64,000 nt of DNA, from contig RDEW01000009.1 in NCBI GenBank assembly GCA_011109175.1, positions 878,227 through 942,226 of the forward strand. The letters run 5' to 3'. This document shows, one piece after another, positions 43,151 through 55,143 of this stretch. Origin of the DNA: Dicyema japonicum. Lineage: Eukaryota; Dicyemida; Rhombozoa; Dicyemidae. The notes beneath the pieces were generated by a model. It worked only from the letters and a program-made list of their open reading frames with translations. It had not been told where the DNA came from and searched no databases. How positions within the stretch are numbered: the first letter of the stretch is position 1; each line of letters opens with the position of its first letter. Both the position numbers and the translations under genes were made by a program.

Positions 43151-45492
43151 TTCACAGAGCCACAGCGTCGACAGTTAACTGTCTGCATGAAATCCACTTT
43201 GGCTGGGGAGAGATATTCATCCACCTAGCCTATGTAGCCTTAGGTTTCCAGGTTTTTCTGTTGGAACTAGTAGCACTTAGCATAGAATGCCTAAATGTAA
43301 TGCATTACCATTCCATTAAAAAATTTTTTTCAAAAAATATAAATTTAATTTTACAATAGACCTGAACAGTTCAGCAGTTTTTCAGTAAGGTCCCGGGGAT
43401 TTACCAATATTGAGTTTAGACTTACAGACAGTGTTTCTTCAATTGTTATTTGGTACTTTTGTCTTTGGGTTATCTTTATCGGGATGTAGGAACAGGTCTT
43501 GTATAGTTTTGAGATAAGGGATTCCTTTCTTATGCCTATCCATGATTATGTGTCTTTCTGGGTTCGTCGAACTTTCTGCTCGTAGTCGTAGTTGTTACTG
43601 TAGAAGTTATAAATTTCGACTTGTTTGATCTCGTAGTCCCAATGACTTGCCTTGCTACATTTTTGATTATAGTGACTGTTTCCTTTTATCATTCTTAAAG
43701 ATATGTCTTCCAGTTGTTCCTGCTTTAGTCAGGGTGATCTTATATCTTTTTTGGGTTGTTTTATCATCAACCAGAGTCTCTACCGCCAATCTATCACATG
43801 CTCTTGTCTTCCGTTTATCGGAAATTCCAAAGGCACGTTTCATGCGACGTCAGAAAACTGTTGTAGGATTTCGTGTCAACTAGTAATCTTTTTTGGACTT
43901 GTTGGTTTCTTCTTGTCCCAGTCCATGTGCCAATGTACTTCACTGAGTGTTTTTTAATCGAAAAAACAGTTTAAATTAAATTAATTAAAAAATTATTCGA
44001 TAATAACTAGGACGACAGAATGGCGAAGGCGTATCCTCTGATAATCGCCATTTCGAGCCTCTGCCTTAACCAGATCAATAGGGTTGATCTGAGAGAAATT
44101 CGAAATTCAAGAATTTTGTTACTTGGAACCCGTCTTGATGTTCGATCAAACTACTTGATTAACAATCAAGGGAAGGGATTTTAATGAATTTCCTGCTCTT
44201 CCAGCCGCTTCGACGCGTAAAGTATATTTTCAAGTGGTTTCTTGACTCTGCGTTTGTGCTCGACAATCATACTTTCTAATGTTTTCCTTAACACTCATAG
44301 GAGACAAAAAATCACATTGAGTTTGATTGTCGACTCTACCAGTGATTGAATGAAAGCAGTACAAAATTGTCACTTTAAAAAGTATTTTAATGGTTCTGCC
44401 GTGGAAGAACTATTTTTTCGTAAAATTGAACAGAATAACCAGACAGTAATGGAATCCACATCAAGTCATTCTTCTGTTTAACTGCTATATTGGACTGGTT
44501 GAGTTCGAAGTAGTAGATTATGTTGAAGTGAATCTTAGTATTAGTCGAGTATTAAGGGATAATTATGATTACCTAATGTTGATAGTCATAGACCGGCTGT
44601 ACATGCCAGGTTATGTAAAATCAGGGTCTACATAATGTAGTCCGTATCCGTGAGACTTACTTGCTGTCTATGGTCCGGAAATTTAAGTATAAAGTAGTAA
44701 CACTGGAGAGGAAAATGGTAATGAGGAGTTAAGATGAACCCACTCTCAATATGGGGTTAATTGAAAAAAAGTATTAATGCGAAAAAAATGCACAACTACC
44801 AATGTAAAAGATCTTAATGGTCGTCTCTTGGACGCCTTAAGAATTTTCACGTGAATTTGAATGCGAGCTCCGTACAACTTCAGTTTGGAAACATAACAAA
44901 GGCGTTTATGACTTTTCTACTTTTTCTGTGGCATACTGGTTAGATAAATAGATCAAAGACGACTCAGGGGTCTCATCTGACTTTGATGATAATACAAAGT
45001 AGAGAGAATCATTCGAGGGTAATTGGTAAACATTAAAATATATTACTGAGAGTTTATCCTTGTATTTAACCAACTTGTGGGACTAAAATTATTGTGGAAA
45101 GTGGCGGTTAATTCGTATGTGGAAAAAGAATAAAAAATTAGATCAGAATTGACTAATAAAGTCCACATTAAAGAAAAAATAGATACAATAAACTCAAAAA
45201 TATCAGAATCAAAAGATTTATCCTTTTTAGTCCATTTCATGGCAAGAAATCACCGTAAAAGAAGAGCGGAAAATTTTGAGTCTGGACGTCGATATAAGTT
45301 ATTTTGGGTTTCAGAATTCTGTTGATTCCATTACTACCTGGAGATAACAGATAACATGATTTATTCGCAAAACCCCAACTAACTAAACAAGGTAAGAGCC
45401 ATTAACTAAAGAGGAAAGCCAAGATTTGGGGTCGTCTATATCGGGGCACTCTCATGAGACACCGTATGTCTCTTCTCCGTAAAAAGCCCCAA
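43151..45492. other. Long region without a recognised gene
   Basis: Frames up to about 90 codons occur but show no family motif; a basic minus-strand segment near 43,850-43,650 (KRAFGISDKRKTRACDRLAV) could be a LINE gag remnant. A tRNA-like box arrangement at 44,012-44,075 is too degraded to call. Otherwise the sequence is AT-rich and featureless to my reading. Confidence 0.4.
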
Positions 45493-46440
45493 TTACAATG
45501 TGAGTTTCCACAAGCAATGTAATAAATCACCGATTCTTCTCGTTTTTCTTTCGTATTCGTCATCAATTTCAGATGCTAAATCCAATCCATGTAAGAGTTT
45601 AATTGCATAATTTCGACTGAAGTTAAAATCTTTAACTCTCCAGACTTTATCCATTTTACAAGGCATTTTCCATCTTGATTGGTTGTTACACAACCATAGT
45701 CAGTATGTTTAGTGTCCATGTACCCAACAAGTATTGGATATTCATTGTTTTCCATAAATTTGTCAACAATCCATGGATACTCTCGTAGTTTTTAGAATAT
45801 ATTCCTCCGATAGTTATCCATCCCATGGTTGTTTGTAGTTGAATGCTTGCTAGTTCACAAAGATCTTCTTCATTGATCGTGGGTAGTCTTGTATTTAAAG
45901 AAGTTTTGTAGTAAATTAAAGTTCCTGTTCCAGCACAAAAACCAGTCTTCCAAAAAATATCTAATGAGTCGTATCCATCAATTTTAAATGGTCTTTTCTT
46001 CAATTTAGTTTCGTTTATAATTAGAACCATCCATCTGGATCGTGCTGGCTATAGCAACCAGCACTGAGGCCCGTTTGCGAAGAGAACGGGCATAAATCAG
46101 GGTTATCCTGACTACTTCTGGTTTTTTCGGTGGCTGCCCTCTCTTCTTAAGAGCGCCACTCTTCTCTGTGTAGAAGCTTCTACTGTTTCTTTTTTAGAAG
46201 GTTTCTTATTATATATCCTATTCAGCCAGTTTTAATTTCTTATTCGTTCCAATTTTGGAAACTTCACTTTCTCCATTATGGGCATTTCTCGTTTTAGAGA
46301 TAATTTTCCATTCGATTCTTTCCTTTTTTGGTCAGTTTTGTTTTTCTTCGCTATGTTAGCTTCAGCAGACTTAGGGCATCTTCCATAATTGGCAAAGTGG
46401 CTGGATAAATGTTTGTAACCGGACACTGCGATCTTCTATG
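45493..46440 (-). mobile_element. LINE-J fragment: gag-like knuckle and endonuclease start
   Basis: From 46,440 inward the minus strand has GPHRRSQCPVTNIYPATL and a Lys-rich gag-like tail, then after about 150 bp the APE endonuclease start (MVLIINETKLKKRPFKIDGY, with the catalytic Glu in NETKL; WKTGFCAGTGTLIYYKTSL; MGWITIGGIYSKN). A frame change then leads to MDTKHTDYGCVTTNQDGKCL. The last matches KSTSFGCKKSNRDGKLL of copy 3. So ORF1 end and ORF2 start lie in their normal order. RT is absent. Confidence 0.72.
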
Positions 46441-47094
46441 TGGACCAGAACAAACAAGGCGCTTATGAATAGAAAACTCTTTCTCTTAAAGAAAGTTTAT
46501 AGTGAAGCAAACCTATAGGAAATGGATGCTTCCCTCAGTGACATCTTTGATGAATATATGCGTACAAACTTTCGACTACGTATGTATGGAGGAAGTCGAC
46601 TGCGCATTTCAGGCCTGGTTTTGACTAAAAAAATTCTTAGTAAAAGGTTTATGGTTACCGGGCTATGTCTAGGTACAAGGAAAATTGTACCTACTGCATT
46701 AGGAAGATAAATGTTCTCCAGCGTGAAATTAGAAGGGCCTTGTGGAGCTGGAGAGTGAAAGGTGGAGGAACATCTATGAGAGGGTGAACCTTACATGGAC
46801 GGACCAAAGGAAACACCTGGAGATCTTGTCGTAGAAGGGAGGATTAGTTTTCGCGTACTGTGTGTCGCTCAGATTCTTATAAAACCTGGAGACCAGAGAA
46901 AGTGATACCTGAGGTTAGCCCAGAAATGCATAATAAAAAACACCCTCCCTGACCTTCAGATGGGATTTTGTAAGGTACGATCCTGTGATGATTACCTTTG
47001 GAGGTTTACCTCTCAGATTCGCAACCAGAGAAAGATGAATGAGTACACTGTTTCTTTATGTTTTTACAATCAAAATTTAAAATATGTGGAATTG
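46441..47094. other. No gene recognised
   Basis: A plus-strand frame at 46,522-46,710 (basic, Leu-rich) has no recognisable motif. The region is probably degraded retroelement sequence, because a PRL fragment follows immediately. Confidence 0.35.
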
Positions 47095-47305
47095 GAGATC
47101 GCATTCGTTTTGTACCGGTGGTAATTGACACGTCTGGTGTCGTAGAAAGTATCACAGCCTCTTTCCTGAAGGAAAACGAGGGAAAATTGGGTCATCGTAA
47201 GAATAAAGTGCGGGAAGCAGTTTGACCGAGGCAACGAATTGGGATTGCAGTTGTCAGAGGAAACGCTTACTCCATAATGTCAGTAGCTGCTCTTCGCTGT
47301 TATTG
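47095..47305 (+). mobile_element. PRL element C-terminal fragment
   Basis: The plus strand reads GDRIRFVPVVIDTSGVVESI, KNKVREAV and QRIGIAVVRGNAYSIM. It aligns with GDRYRFTPVATESSGAVGPM and QKIGIAILRGNSFAI at the end of PRL element 1. One stop interrupts it. Its divergence suggests an older subfamily. Confidence 0.65.
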
Positions 47306-47389
47306 TTAATAAATTTGCAAGATCTTTAGAAAACCGGGTTTTGATTCGTTATTGTTAATAAATTTGCATGATCCCCACCTTTTTTGATA

Positions 47390-47990
47390 TATACATTTCA
47401 ACGGTACTTCACTCAGCCAGTGAGAACAGAAATGGCTGTATATGCTGATGACATCTGGGATCACTAGTGAAGACCAGATGTGACGTGTTGGAAGATGCAA
47501 GGCGCTGTTGATGAGATCATACGCTGGTGTGATAGAGAGAACTCAGGCATGAAAAGTACAGGTTATTAGATTTGGAGCCCTAAGCGGTATATTAATACCT
47601 AGTATAGAGTCATTGGGAGGATTAGGTACATTGGAGTGACTTTCAACTCCATGTGTAGTTTCCAGAAGCACAATCTTCGTAAAGAGTTGGCCTGTCCAAA
47701 AATTGGGTGCGATGAGGCCTATGCGCACCTACGATGTACACTCCTGGTATCACAGTGAGGAATGTGAAAATTGCCTTTAATATCTGAGGAATGTCCGGGG
47801 TCGTGCAATACGGTATTATTTAGGGATGTCTTATAGAGCCCCATTAACTGGTAGAGTATACAGAGATTTCAAGGACCTACAAAATGTAATAGAGAAGATC
47901 CTCCGTAAATACAGAATTCAGTAATAGGACATGACACGGGGAAGGCGAGAAGGGTGTCCCGAAAACGCTGCCACAAGGCTACGAAATGGA
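47390..47990 (+). mobile_element. Decayed reverse-transcriptase relic
   Basis: The plus strand shows AVYADDIWDH, then CWKMQGAVDEIIRWCDREN and later IRYIGVTFNSMCSFQKHNLR. This is the RT motif C and following thumb layout of R1/jockey-type elements (Q.AVD.I..W). Stops are frequent. The family differs from LINE-J and LINE-R here. Confidence 0.55.
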
Positions 47991-48356
47991 CACAAAGTTA
48001 TCTTTCATAACTATTATTTCTATGCATAATAAAAAGTTAAACGCTAAAAAAGTCCTTATAATCGATTGACAATTCCATGATGCTTACAGATCAAACTTTC
48101 AAAAAATAACTTTAACTGTGAAAATTAACTATAATTTTCACTAGAGCGTATTTTTCGCTCTCATGTGAATTCTCAACTTTAAGTAACCTGTGAGACATGA
48201 TTACCAAAGTTTCATGCATCTAGGATACTTCAAGGCTTTACGAGTAACACTGTCGTTAGGTGATCTATTACAGAACCCGTTAAATAATAACTGATTTTCT
48301 AAAAAGAGCCGACAGTGTTTGATGCTCTTCATTTTTGTCTGAAGTAGTAGTTTATA

Positions 48357-48480
48357 TAATACTGCATTTTACGGGGAGCCTTATTAGCTATTGCTCCTTC
48401 CTGGTTGGATCCACACTTTATTTTAAGTAAAGAACAGTTATCATAACTAATCGATGAGGGAAAATCAAAGAATGAGCTTA
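48357..48480 (-). repeat. SINE 3' fragment
   Basis: Read on the minus strand it matches the 3' half of the SINE at 10,385-10,645: TTAGTTATGATAACTGTTC, a TTACTTAAAATAAAGTGTG-like stretch and GGAGC...TAGCTAATAAGGCTC. Head and body are missing. Confidence 0.6.
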
Positions 48481-48589
48481 TGGGCCGATCTGATTGTTAA
48501 ATACACAGGTTTTTTATATTCACATATTCCCTGACTCCGTCAATTTCCAATTATTAATATTATTAAATACAAAAATAAGCGACAAATTA

Positions 48590-48690
48590 AAAAACTACAT
48601 TGCCGCCAGGTGATTCCGGCCGCCTCGAGTAGCTATCTCATTCTTGCTCGGTGTTCTTCCCGGGTTCCAACGCATTTCCGTCTTTTATAA
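48590..48690. repeat. Dispersed repeat shared with 4,795-4,885
   Basis: See the counterpart at 4.8 kb: the words CAGGTGAT, CTCATTCTTGCTCGGTGTTC and AACGCA occur in the same order and spacing. Function unknown. Confidence 0.55.
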
Positions 48691-48851
48691 AACTGATGGC
48701 GAAACGAGACACTCGCTCATCAGGGTTAACCTGCTGTATTTTCTAGAGTTCGTCCTTATACAGGATAGGATATATCTTCTAAAAATACAAGAGACCCACA
48801 TGACATGGTAACAGTGGAATTTCTATTCTGGATTTACGTCCGGTTACTTTA

Positions 48852-49660
48852 TTATAGACTTTCCAAAAGTTTGTGTTTTGTTTGATAAAATTCGCTCCAC
48901 TTAGCTATCCAAAAATTATTCTTCTTAACTTTTTCTAATCTGCGTATTTCTTGCGTGATCATCATAATTTCCAGCTCCTTGAGCATACGGTCATGGGGAT
49001 CAGGACATCGACGTAGTTCGTTTTTCGAACATTGCTTCTTTTTCAAAAAACTATAACATTTTTTGTTGTCAAAGAAAAATTCTTGTTAACCGAATAGACT
49101 TTATTCGACTATATGCTACGAAATACGATTAAAAAAATAATTTGAGTCACTCGAACTCTCTAGATCCAACTTGGAAGACTCTGGATTAGAAAAAATCAAA
49201 CGTTCCAAATATATAACAATGCTTTTTCGGCAGTTGTCCCAGTTATATCTTGTCAGATCATAGCAAACTAGAGCAGGGTTTACCTCTAAAGGAGTTAGGT
49301 TGAGTTTATAAAGGATTGGTAAATGATCACTACCAGTATCATCAAGTGTATTCCGTCGTTCCTAAAATTGATGAACAGATTCCGATATTAACGCCATTTC
49401 CAAACAATCTCAGCCACTTGGAGAATAGTGATTCGGGATCGAGGGCATGACGACAGAAAACCAAGAAGACACAGACATGTCCTTCAAAACAAGGCCGTCT
49501 ATATTCGTCACTAAACAACAAAACGAGGTATCTCTCGAGTTTAAGGCAGCCAAAGAGAATTGAGAACGCTAAATTTTCATCATGAAATAAAGTCTCGATA
49601 AGATAAGGATACGAAGATTGCAATTTTTAGGTCAAAATTTCGATTTATAAAGTCAAAAAG
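48852..49660 (-). mobile_element. LINE-J fragment: endonuclease end and linker
   Basis: From right to left the minus strand reads endonuclease scraps (NHYSPSGWDCLEMALIS), then GSDHLPILYKLNLTPLEVNP with the catalytic SDH, YDLTRYNWDNC, and the charged linker ELRRCPDPHDRMLKELEIMM. The order and the DP(Q/H)D linker motif agree with LINE-J copy 2. Frames change twice. Confidence 0.72.
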
Positions 49661-49693
49661 ATCTCCCTAATTATAACAAAAATGAAATTGGGG

Positions 49694-49790
49694 TTGATGA
49701 GCGACGTCGTTATCAGCGAGCGTATCATCTCTGCGAAACTGAATTGTCTTCCGGGAATAGACTCACAAACAAGAAAAAAAGTCAAGAAAT
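49694..49790 (+). repeat. SINE body fragment
   Basis: GATGAGCGACGTCGTTATCA, CTCTGCGAAACTGAATTGTC and an A-rich end match the SINE body (GACGAGTGACGCCGTCATCA, GCGGAACTTGATTGTC). Head and 3' end are missing. Confidence 0.6.
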
Positions 49791-51065
49791 TTTAAATGTC
49801 TTAATAAGCCTTGGATTAATTAACTTTTCTCCTCTTACTCTTAAAATAAACTGTGACTACTGCCTAAGTAGAGGTTTAAGTAATGGAAACATTACATACT
49901 CCTTTCGTAAGGGCTGTTAAGTAAATAAAATTGTATCATTTCAATGAAATGAGTTTATGACAACATTCAATTTTAATGAAATTGTCATCGGCTTCATTGT
50001 TTGTGACCTTGCGGCTAATTTCGTTTGAGAAAAACAAATTTATATATTCATTCCATCGAGAGACATAGTAGGTAACTAAGTAGACATTTAGTGGAATAAA
50101 GGTCCGACCAATTAACCAATTTACTATCTTATCCTATCCACTTTAAGCAGATCAGAGCAGCAAAAATTTATTAATGAATTCGTGTATGAATAACGAAGTG
50201 CATTAATTCTTTTTATGCCACTTATTAATTAATATCTGTATTATTTGTTAATACTGGCTTTAATTTTTATATTCAATTCACTTCAGAATATTCTCCTAGT
50301 ATTAATAATTTTTTAAAATAAAAACGGTTTAATACAAAAACAAACATTTAACTACTAGTGGCCAGTCTCATAATTGAGAACCCATTTCCCCAGACGATTT
50401 AAAGGAAATACGTTTTCAATTTAAAGATATATTAAATCATTTGGTAACAAATATTAATTCGATTGTAGTTGTTTTGATCATTTACGAATATCGATGATTG
50501 AGTTTTTCTTCGATCATTAAAGATTCCGCCAAAAGTGTAGGACTTTTGGTGGATTACGATAAAATACCATGAAATTCTTAAAGACGTTTAACATTCCAGT
50601 ATGGAGTAGGACTTTCTTGATTAATGAATTCATGAAAATAATAATAATATAAATATCATTTATTAATTATTAAAAATAAATTCATTAATATAACAAGTGA
50701 CCTAAATTACATCGACGTGTTCATTTTACATATTTATGTTATTGTTAATGTTTTTGTCCTCAATCAGGAATTTCGACTTTGAACATCCAATGTCAGTATA
50801 TTTTAAAAGTTTATTGAAAAGTACACTAACAAATGTATTCTGTAAATAATATGGTAGACAAACAAATATTCAATTAAAACTATTTCTCACAAGTCTTATG
50901 ATGAAATGCCAATTACAATCAAAATAAATAATGTGATCTACGATTTTTTCATTGAATTATCAGACAAATTTTACAACATCTCAATAAGAATAGAATTAAA
51001 TTCTAGTGTTTAATAGTTAACACTCAAAGATAATAAAACCTACACAAAAACAACAAATCTTACAA
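49791..51065. other. AT-rich, no gene recognised
   Basis: Very AT-rich with many short palindromic AATT/ATTAAT runs. I see no coding frame over about 40 codons with a motif and no RNA gene. Confidence 0.45.
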
Positions 51066-51074
51066 ATATTAAAC

Positions 51075-51690
51075 ATGGAGATTATTACAGATGCGGATAT
51101 ATGTCCGTAAGTTTTGAGAATGGTAATATTCTCACATTATATTCTTTGGTGATAGAATACTACATTAAACATCAAATCCATTTTTTATTGGAAAAGGTTT
51201 GACATAATTTAATTTAGCACATGACTGTGATCCATCTAACGATCCAAAAGTTCGATATTGGTATTTTATTGCGGAAAATCGACTGAAAGGAATATTAAGT
51301 GGGCATTTTAGAATCAAACTTTTTTTATAATCACACTGTTAAAATTGTAAATTGTATATTTTAATATTAGATTGATGATTTGTTAGTTTTTTTTCAAGAA
51401 TCTGTATACGAAGATTAAATTTGATAACAATAGTGTTGAGTTATCTCTTAAGGGGAATTATTATGAAATACTTTTTACTTTTATTTTGTCTCAAAACAAT
51501 TTTTCTATCTCCAAAATTCAGATTGTCATTGATGAAATCTATAATGGGTCTTGGAGTCCTAATAAGACCAAATTGATAGATGTTGGAAATTCTTGTAACT
51601 TCGACAGTATGATACCGTCCAAAAGTGTTTATAGTAACTTTAAATCAGGTTATAAAGTATTGAAAGTCAGATTTTCAATCAATGCTTAAA
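51075..51690 (+). CDS. Possible secreted/membrane protein ectodomain, 3' part displaced by the duplicated block
   Basis: On the plus strand several frames look coding and can be joined with short GT..AG introns: GDYYRCGYMSVSFENGNILT with YSLVIEYYIKHQIHFLLEK, then after a 21-nt intron-like gap near 51,199, HDCDPSNDPKVRYWYFIAEN and RLKGILSGHF. Then comes an open stretch from about 51,415 with KFDNNSVELSLKGNYYEILF and IVIDEIYNGSWSPNKTKL. The last segment ends at a donor-like GGTTATAAAG near 51,648, just where the duplicated block starts (51,676). Possible N-glycosylation sites and paired Cys suggest an extracellular domain. I do not recognise the family. Phases were not all resolved. Confidence 0.4.
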
Positions 51691-52079
51691 ACAAGATAGA
51701 TAGTTCTTGAATATTCAAATGCACGCAAAAAGGATTCAAAACATTGAAAATATAAATTATGAAAACCCTGTTATTAAAAATTAGAATACATTCTAGATAA
51801 AATGAACATAAGTGATCGTTTAGAAAAGAGACTTTATATCGAAATTGACTACAAAAGAAAATGAAGAACTTGATTTGAATGATTCGGAGAATATAAAACA
51901 AGAAATTGATAGTGAAGAAATCCTTGAAGAAAGCCAGAATGGAGTCACAATTAGCAAAGGTTTTCTAGCATTAAATAAATTAAAAAATTCAAAATCAAGA
52001 GAAATTCTTTAATATCGAAAATCTTGAGTCTATTGAAAAGCTTGGATCTTCAATGCGCCGAAAGAAACAACTCTTTTGT

Positions 52080-53075
52080 TTATAAATAATTTTTTGGATT
52101 TACATTATTAATAGACAAAAAATCAATAAGTCTCTCGAATAGGCCTAATTTTGCCGATTCCCAAAATTGTCGGATTTGAGAGACTTTACAGTATTTGTAT
52201 TTTTTAATAACAAAATATGTTGTTTTGATAAAAAGAGGATTTAATTTATTTAATGAGAAATAATCAGTTATTTTAAACTCAGTAATATACCTTTTTCTTA
52301 GAATCTTTGAAATTTTTATTCTGAATTCATAGTATTCTTTGAGCACTTCAGCGCAAGTATTGAATAAAGATTTTTCAAGATTATTCATTATTATTGAATC
52401 TTTTAAACAAAACCCTTCAATTTCATCATTTCCATTATACAAAGTCCCATTATCTTTAATTCCGTTTAATTAAGTTTTATTAACCCTTAAACATGTTTAT
52501 CAATTAATTCAAATACCTTTTTTGAATTAATTTCACAACACATGTTCTCTGTTCGTTTAATTTCATCCAACAAGTGACAATAGTTGTTGTTGTTACACGA
52601 CTCTTCGCTTCTACTACAAATGCAATTATTTGCCTCATATTAATCTTCAATAGAGTCGAATAGTATTCCTTAAAATCGAAAAGATATATCACTTCATAAA
52701 AAACGTTGTTACAATATTTCTTGAAAGAGTTTATGATCTTCATATCTAAAGATTGAAGAAATGCTGTTGTATTTTTATAAAATTTAATAAATTATAAGTT
52801 TGAATATTCTTGAAATTTGTGGCACGGTGCATTATCCATAAGAATCAAAATTTTTCTGTTTTTTTGGAACATTTCAAAGTTTATTTATTGTAACCATTTA
52901 TCAAAAATATCTGTCGTCATCAAAGAATTTTTAACGCTGTTTACTAAACCTAAAAATATTTTATTTGAGTTATTGGTAAAAAAATGTAAAAATCATTCGA
53001 AATAATATTTATTAAAAAAAATTCGCATCTAAAGAGAGAGTGCGCCAAATACAAAAGGAGCCCCAAAGCATAGGT
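52080..53075 (-). pseudogene. Tigger-derived transposase fragment, copy 1
   Basis: The minus strand, from the outer edge near 53,075 inward, reads IFLGLVNSVKNSLMTTDIFD, a segment LILMDNAPCHKFQEYSN (second catalytic Asp), KNTTAFLQSLDMKIINSFKK (third Asp), LKINMRQIIAFVVEAKSRVT and the C-terminal frame 52,442-52,080 (ITEFKITDYFSLNKLNPLFI). The DNA-binding part and the first Asp are missing because the outer terminal sequence follows directly, so this is an internally deleted derivative. Frameshifts lie between the parts. A close copy is at 58,640-59,620. Confidence 0.75.
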
Positions 53076-53939
53076 ACATGCTCTGACCAAAGAATACTTG
53101 TCATCGATATCCTATAACGTTTAAAAATGATGTTACTCACTTTTAACCGACTTTGACGATCCTATTTTATGTCAAACTACTCTCGTTATCGTTACCTGCC
53201 AAAAGATGTTCCTTGGGGCTTGGATTTCTTTCCGACGTGTTCATCAATATAACTGAACGATTCCAGAGTGTTTGGTAACAATAGTTGCTTTTTAGTTACC
53301 ACTGTTCTCTACGTCTTTTCTGAATAACTGTGATCTCGACATATGCTCAAGAGATGATAGGGGCTCCATGTTTAAGAATTTCACGATTCGATATACAGCT
53401 TGGATTAGTGCCCCTGCGAAAGAATCGGGTATGCGGACCCTGTCCATATCGGAAATGCGCAGGAACGCGCAGTCGGAGCACCGAGAAAAGATGCGGAGAC
53501 TGTTGAGGGAAGCTGGGATCACCTGAATTTTGTTTATTTTGGATTATGAAGGTGGTTTTTTGATTCAAAAAAAATAATAAAGAGAGCAAATTTATTTAAA
53601 ATTATTAAAATCCAATTTTAGCCAAATCCGGTAAAATTTGTGTCTATTTCCAGGATACTGAATAAACTGAATCCTATGAAGAAATTAATCTACTGTGGTC
53701 TTTGACGGGGATTCAAGATAGTGGTAGTTTATGATTTAACTTGATATTTCCGTACTCAGATTTGAATTTAATATTTCCGTACACAGATTTTTAACCTATT
53801 TTTAATTATTTAATGCCTTTGGCGATAATTAATGAAATGCTGCTTATTTTGCTGATTTCGATTATTCAATCTCGTATACCCCAGAGATTTATTGATCATC
53901 TTTGTTGGATAAATCAGGAACCGTATTAAATTAGTTTTG

Positions 53940-54475
53940 TTAGTAAATTAACTAATTTAAAGGTATTAAATTACTACTTGATGATTTTTTTCGTTCTGAA
54001 GATACAGATTTAATTTTTTTGTTTCTAAATCAAGTTAAAATTTTAACAAATTCATTATATAAGGGTTTTAACAAAACTGATGAAGATTTTGTTTTAACAA
54101 TTATTCAAAAAACAACTGAAAAATCAAATAATCCAAGAAAAATAGAATTACTAGAAAATCTACCAAAAGGAATAAACGAAAATGATTTCATGAATAAATT
54201 TTCTGCTATAATTGGTTTACTTTTTAAATTATATCAAGAAACTATACGAGGAGTTACACCAGCAACTACAACAACGCCTACTATTCCTAATGATATGCCT
54301 CATACAGTTTTTGTGAAAAAGGTTTGATGCATTTTTAGTTTCAGATAATACTTTTAGTGGAATTGGTGAAAGCAATTTTGTTATAAAGACCAGAACATAC
54401 AATGAAACGTCGTATATAAGTCAACAAGGGTATATAAAATATTTTTACGACAATAACATCATCTATATGCTAATA
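53940..54475 (+). pseudogene. Unknown conserved ORF in the duplicated block, copy 1
   Basis: An open frame from about 53,940 reads IKLLLDDFFRSEDTDLIFLF, LTNSLYKGFNKTDEDFVLTI, NLPKGINENDFMNKFSAIIG and GVTPATTTTPTIPNDMPHTV. One base later in phase it continues FDAFLVSDNTFSGIGESNFV, KTRTYNETSYISQQGYIKYF and YMTIEDMIQE. The single frame break lies in the run GAAAAAGG, at the same place as in copy 2. I do not recognise the family. Conservation between copies shows only recent duplication, not selection. Similarity to transposon or viral structural genes cannot be judged by eye. Confidence 0.55.
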
Positions 54476-54479
54476 ATGA

Positions 54480-54984
54480 AATATATGACTATTGAGGATA
54501 TGATCCAAGAATGTGAAAGAAAGTTTGCCACCCTTTTAAAGATTAAAAGTAATTCAGAGAATGAATTTGCTTACAGTATTTTCTATAAATATAAACTCAG
54601 GTATTATTACCCAAAGTGTATTTATTAATGCTTCCGCTAGGACAGGTTTTCAAAATTGGGAATCATTCGATGAAAAAGAAAATATGACATCCAATAAAAT
54701 TCCTCATACAGCAGTTATGCAGCATTGTACTGGTAAATGGAGAAGTTTAAAAAAATGAAACTCAATATGGATTATGTCAAATAGGTTACCTTATTTGTCA
54801 ATTATTAAAAAGACCTGAATTCATTTATTGATATGAGTTTCCAAATACCTTTATTTTCAGATTCTTTTAACATACTTTAAAGTTAGATTTTGTATTTTTA
54901 ACAGGAAACCTAATTTTGAACATGAAAAAGATGAGCATTCTTCTAGAGAATACAAAAAGGTTAATTTAAGGTTGATTTTAAAAG
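54480..54984. other. Single-copy sequence after the duplicated block
   Basis: One frame (54,561-54,758, FINASARTGFQNWESFDEKE, TAVMQHCTGKWRSL) may extend the unknown ORF of the block, since it follows directly in the plus strand and no similar stretch follows copy 2. No family recognised. Confidence 0.35.
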
Positions 54985-55143
54985 GTTCAATTGAAGTTAG
55001 TCAAAATATTCTTCGGAATCTTTCTCTCCACTTTCACCATTCTGTCATTAGCAATTTACTTGTTAAGCAAACGATTGAGACAAATATTCAACTTTCTTAA
55101 AACATCGGAAACTAATAACTATAATCTCTCGATAAGTCGTTAA
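54985..55143 (+). CDS. Possible last exon: transmembrane helix and short tail
   Basis: An acceptor-like region is followed by KLVKIFFGIFLSTFTILSLA, IYLLSKRLRQIFNFLKTSET and NNYNLSISR then a stop. A 20-residue hydrophobic helix with a following basic, hydrophilic tail is typical for the end of a type I membrane protein. It lies on the same strand as the ectodomain-like exons at 51.1-51.7 kb, on the far side of the duplicated block. A single gene split by the block is an attractive but unproven reading. Confidence 0.35.
   Translation, partial: VQLKLVKIFFGIFLSTFTILSLAIYLLSKRLRQIFNFLKTSETNNYNLSISR

Larger units (their letters stand above)
51676..54512. repeat. Duplicated block, copy 1
   Basis: 51,676-53,045 and 53,420-54,512 are near-identical to 58,201-59,600 and 60,160-61,098, in the same order and orientation. 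The central stretches (53,046-53,419 and 59,601-60,159) do not match. The shared part starts at TTTCAATCAATGCTTAAAAC and ends at GAGGATATGATCCAAGA. It contains a small acidic ORF (+), a Tigger-derived transposase fragment (-) and a conserved ORF of unknown family (+). Substitutions and single-base indels separate the two copies at many sites. Confidence 0.9.

Noticed and set aside
44012-44075. tRNA gene
   Set aside because: A-box-like and B-box-like words occur at roughly the right distance, but the B box lacks its leading G and no acceptor or anticodon stem can be formed.
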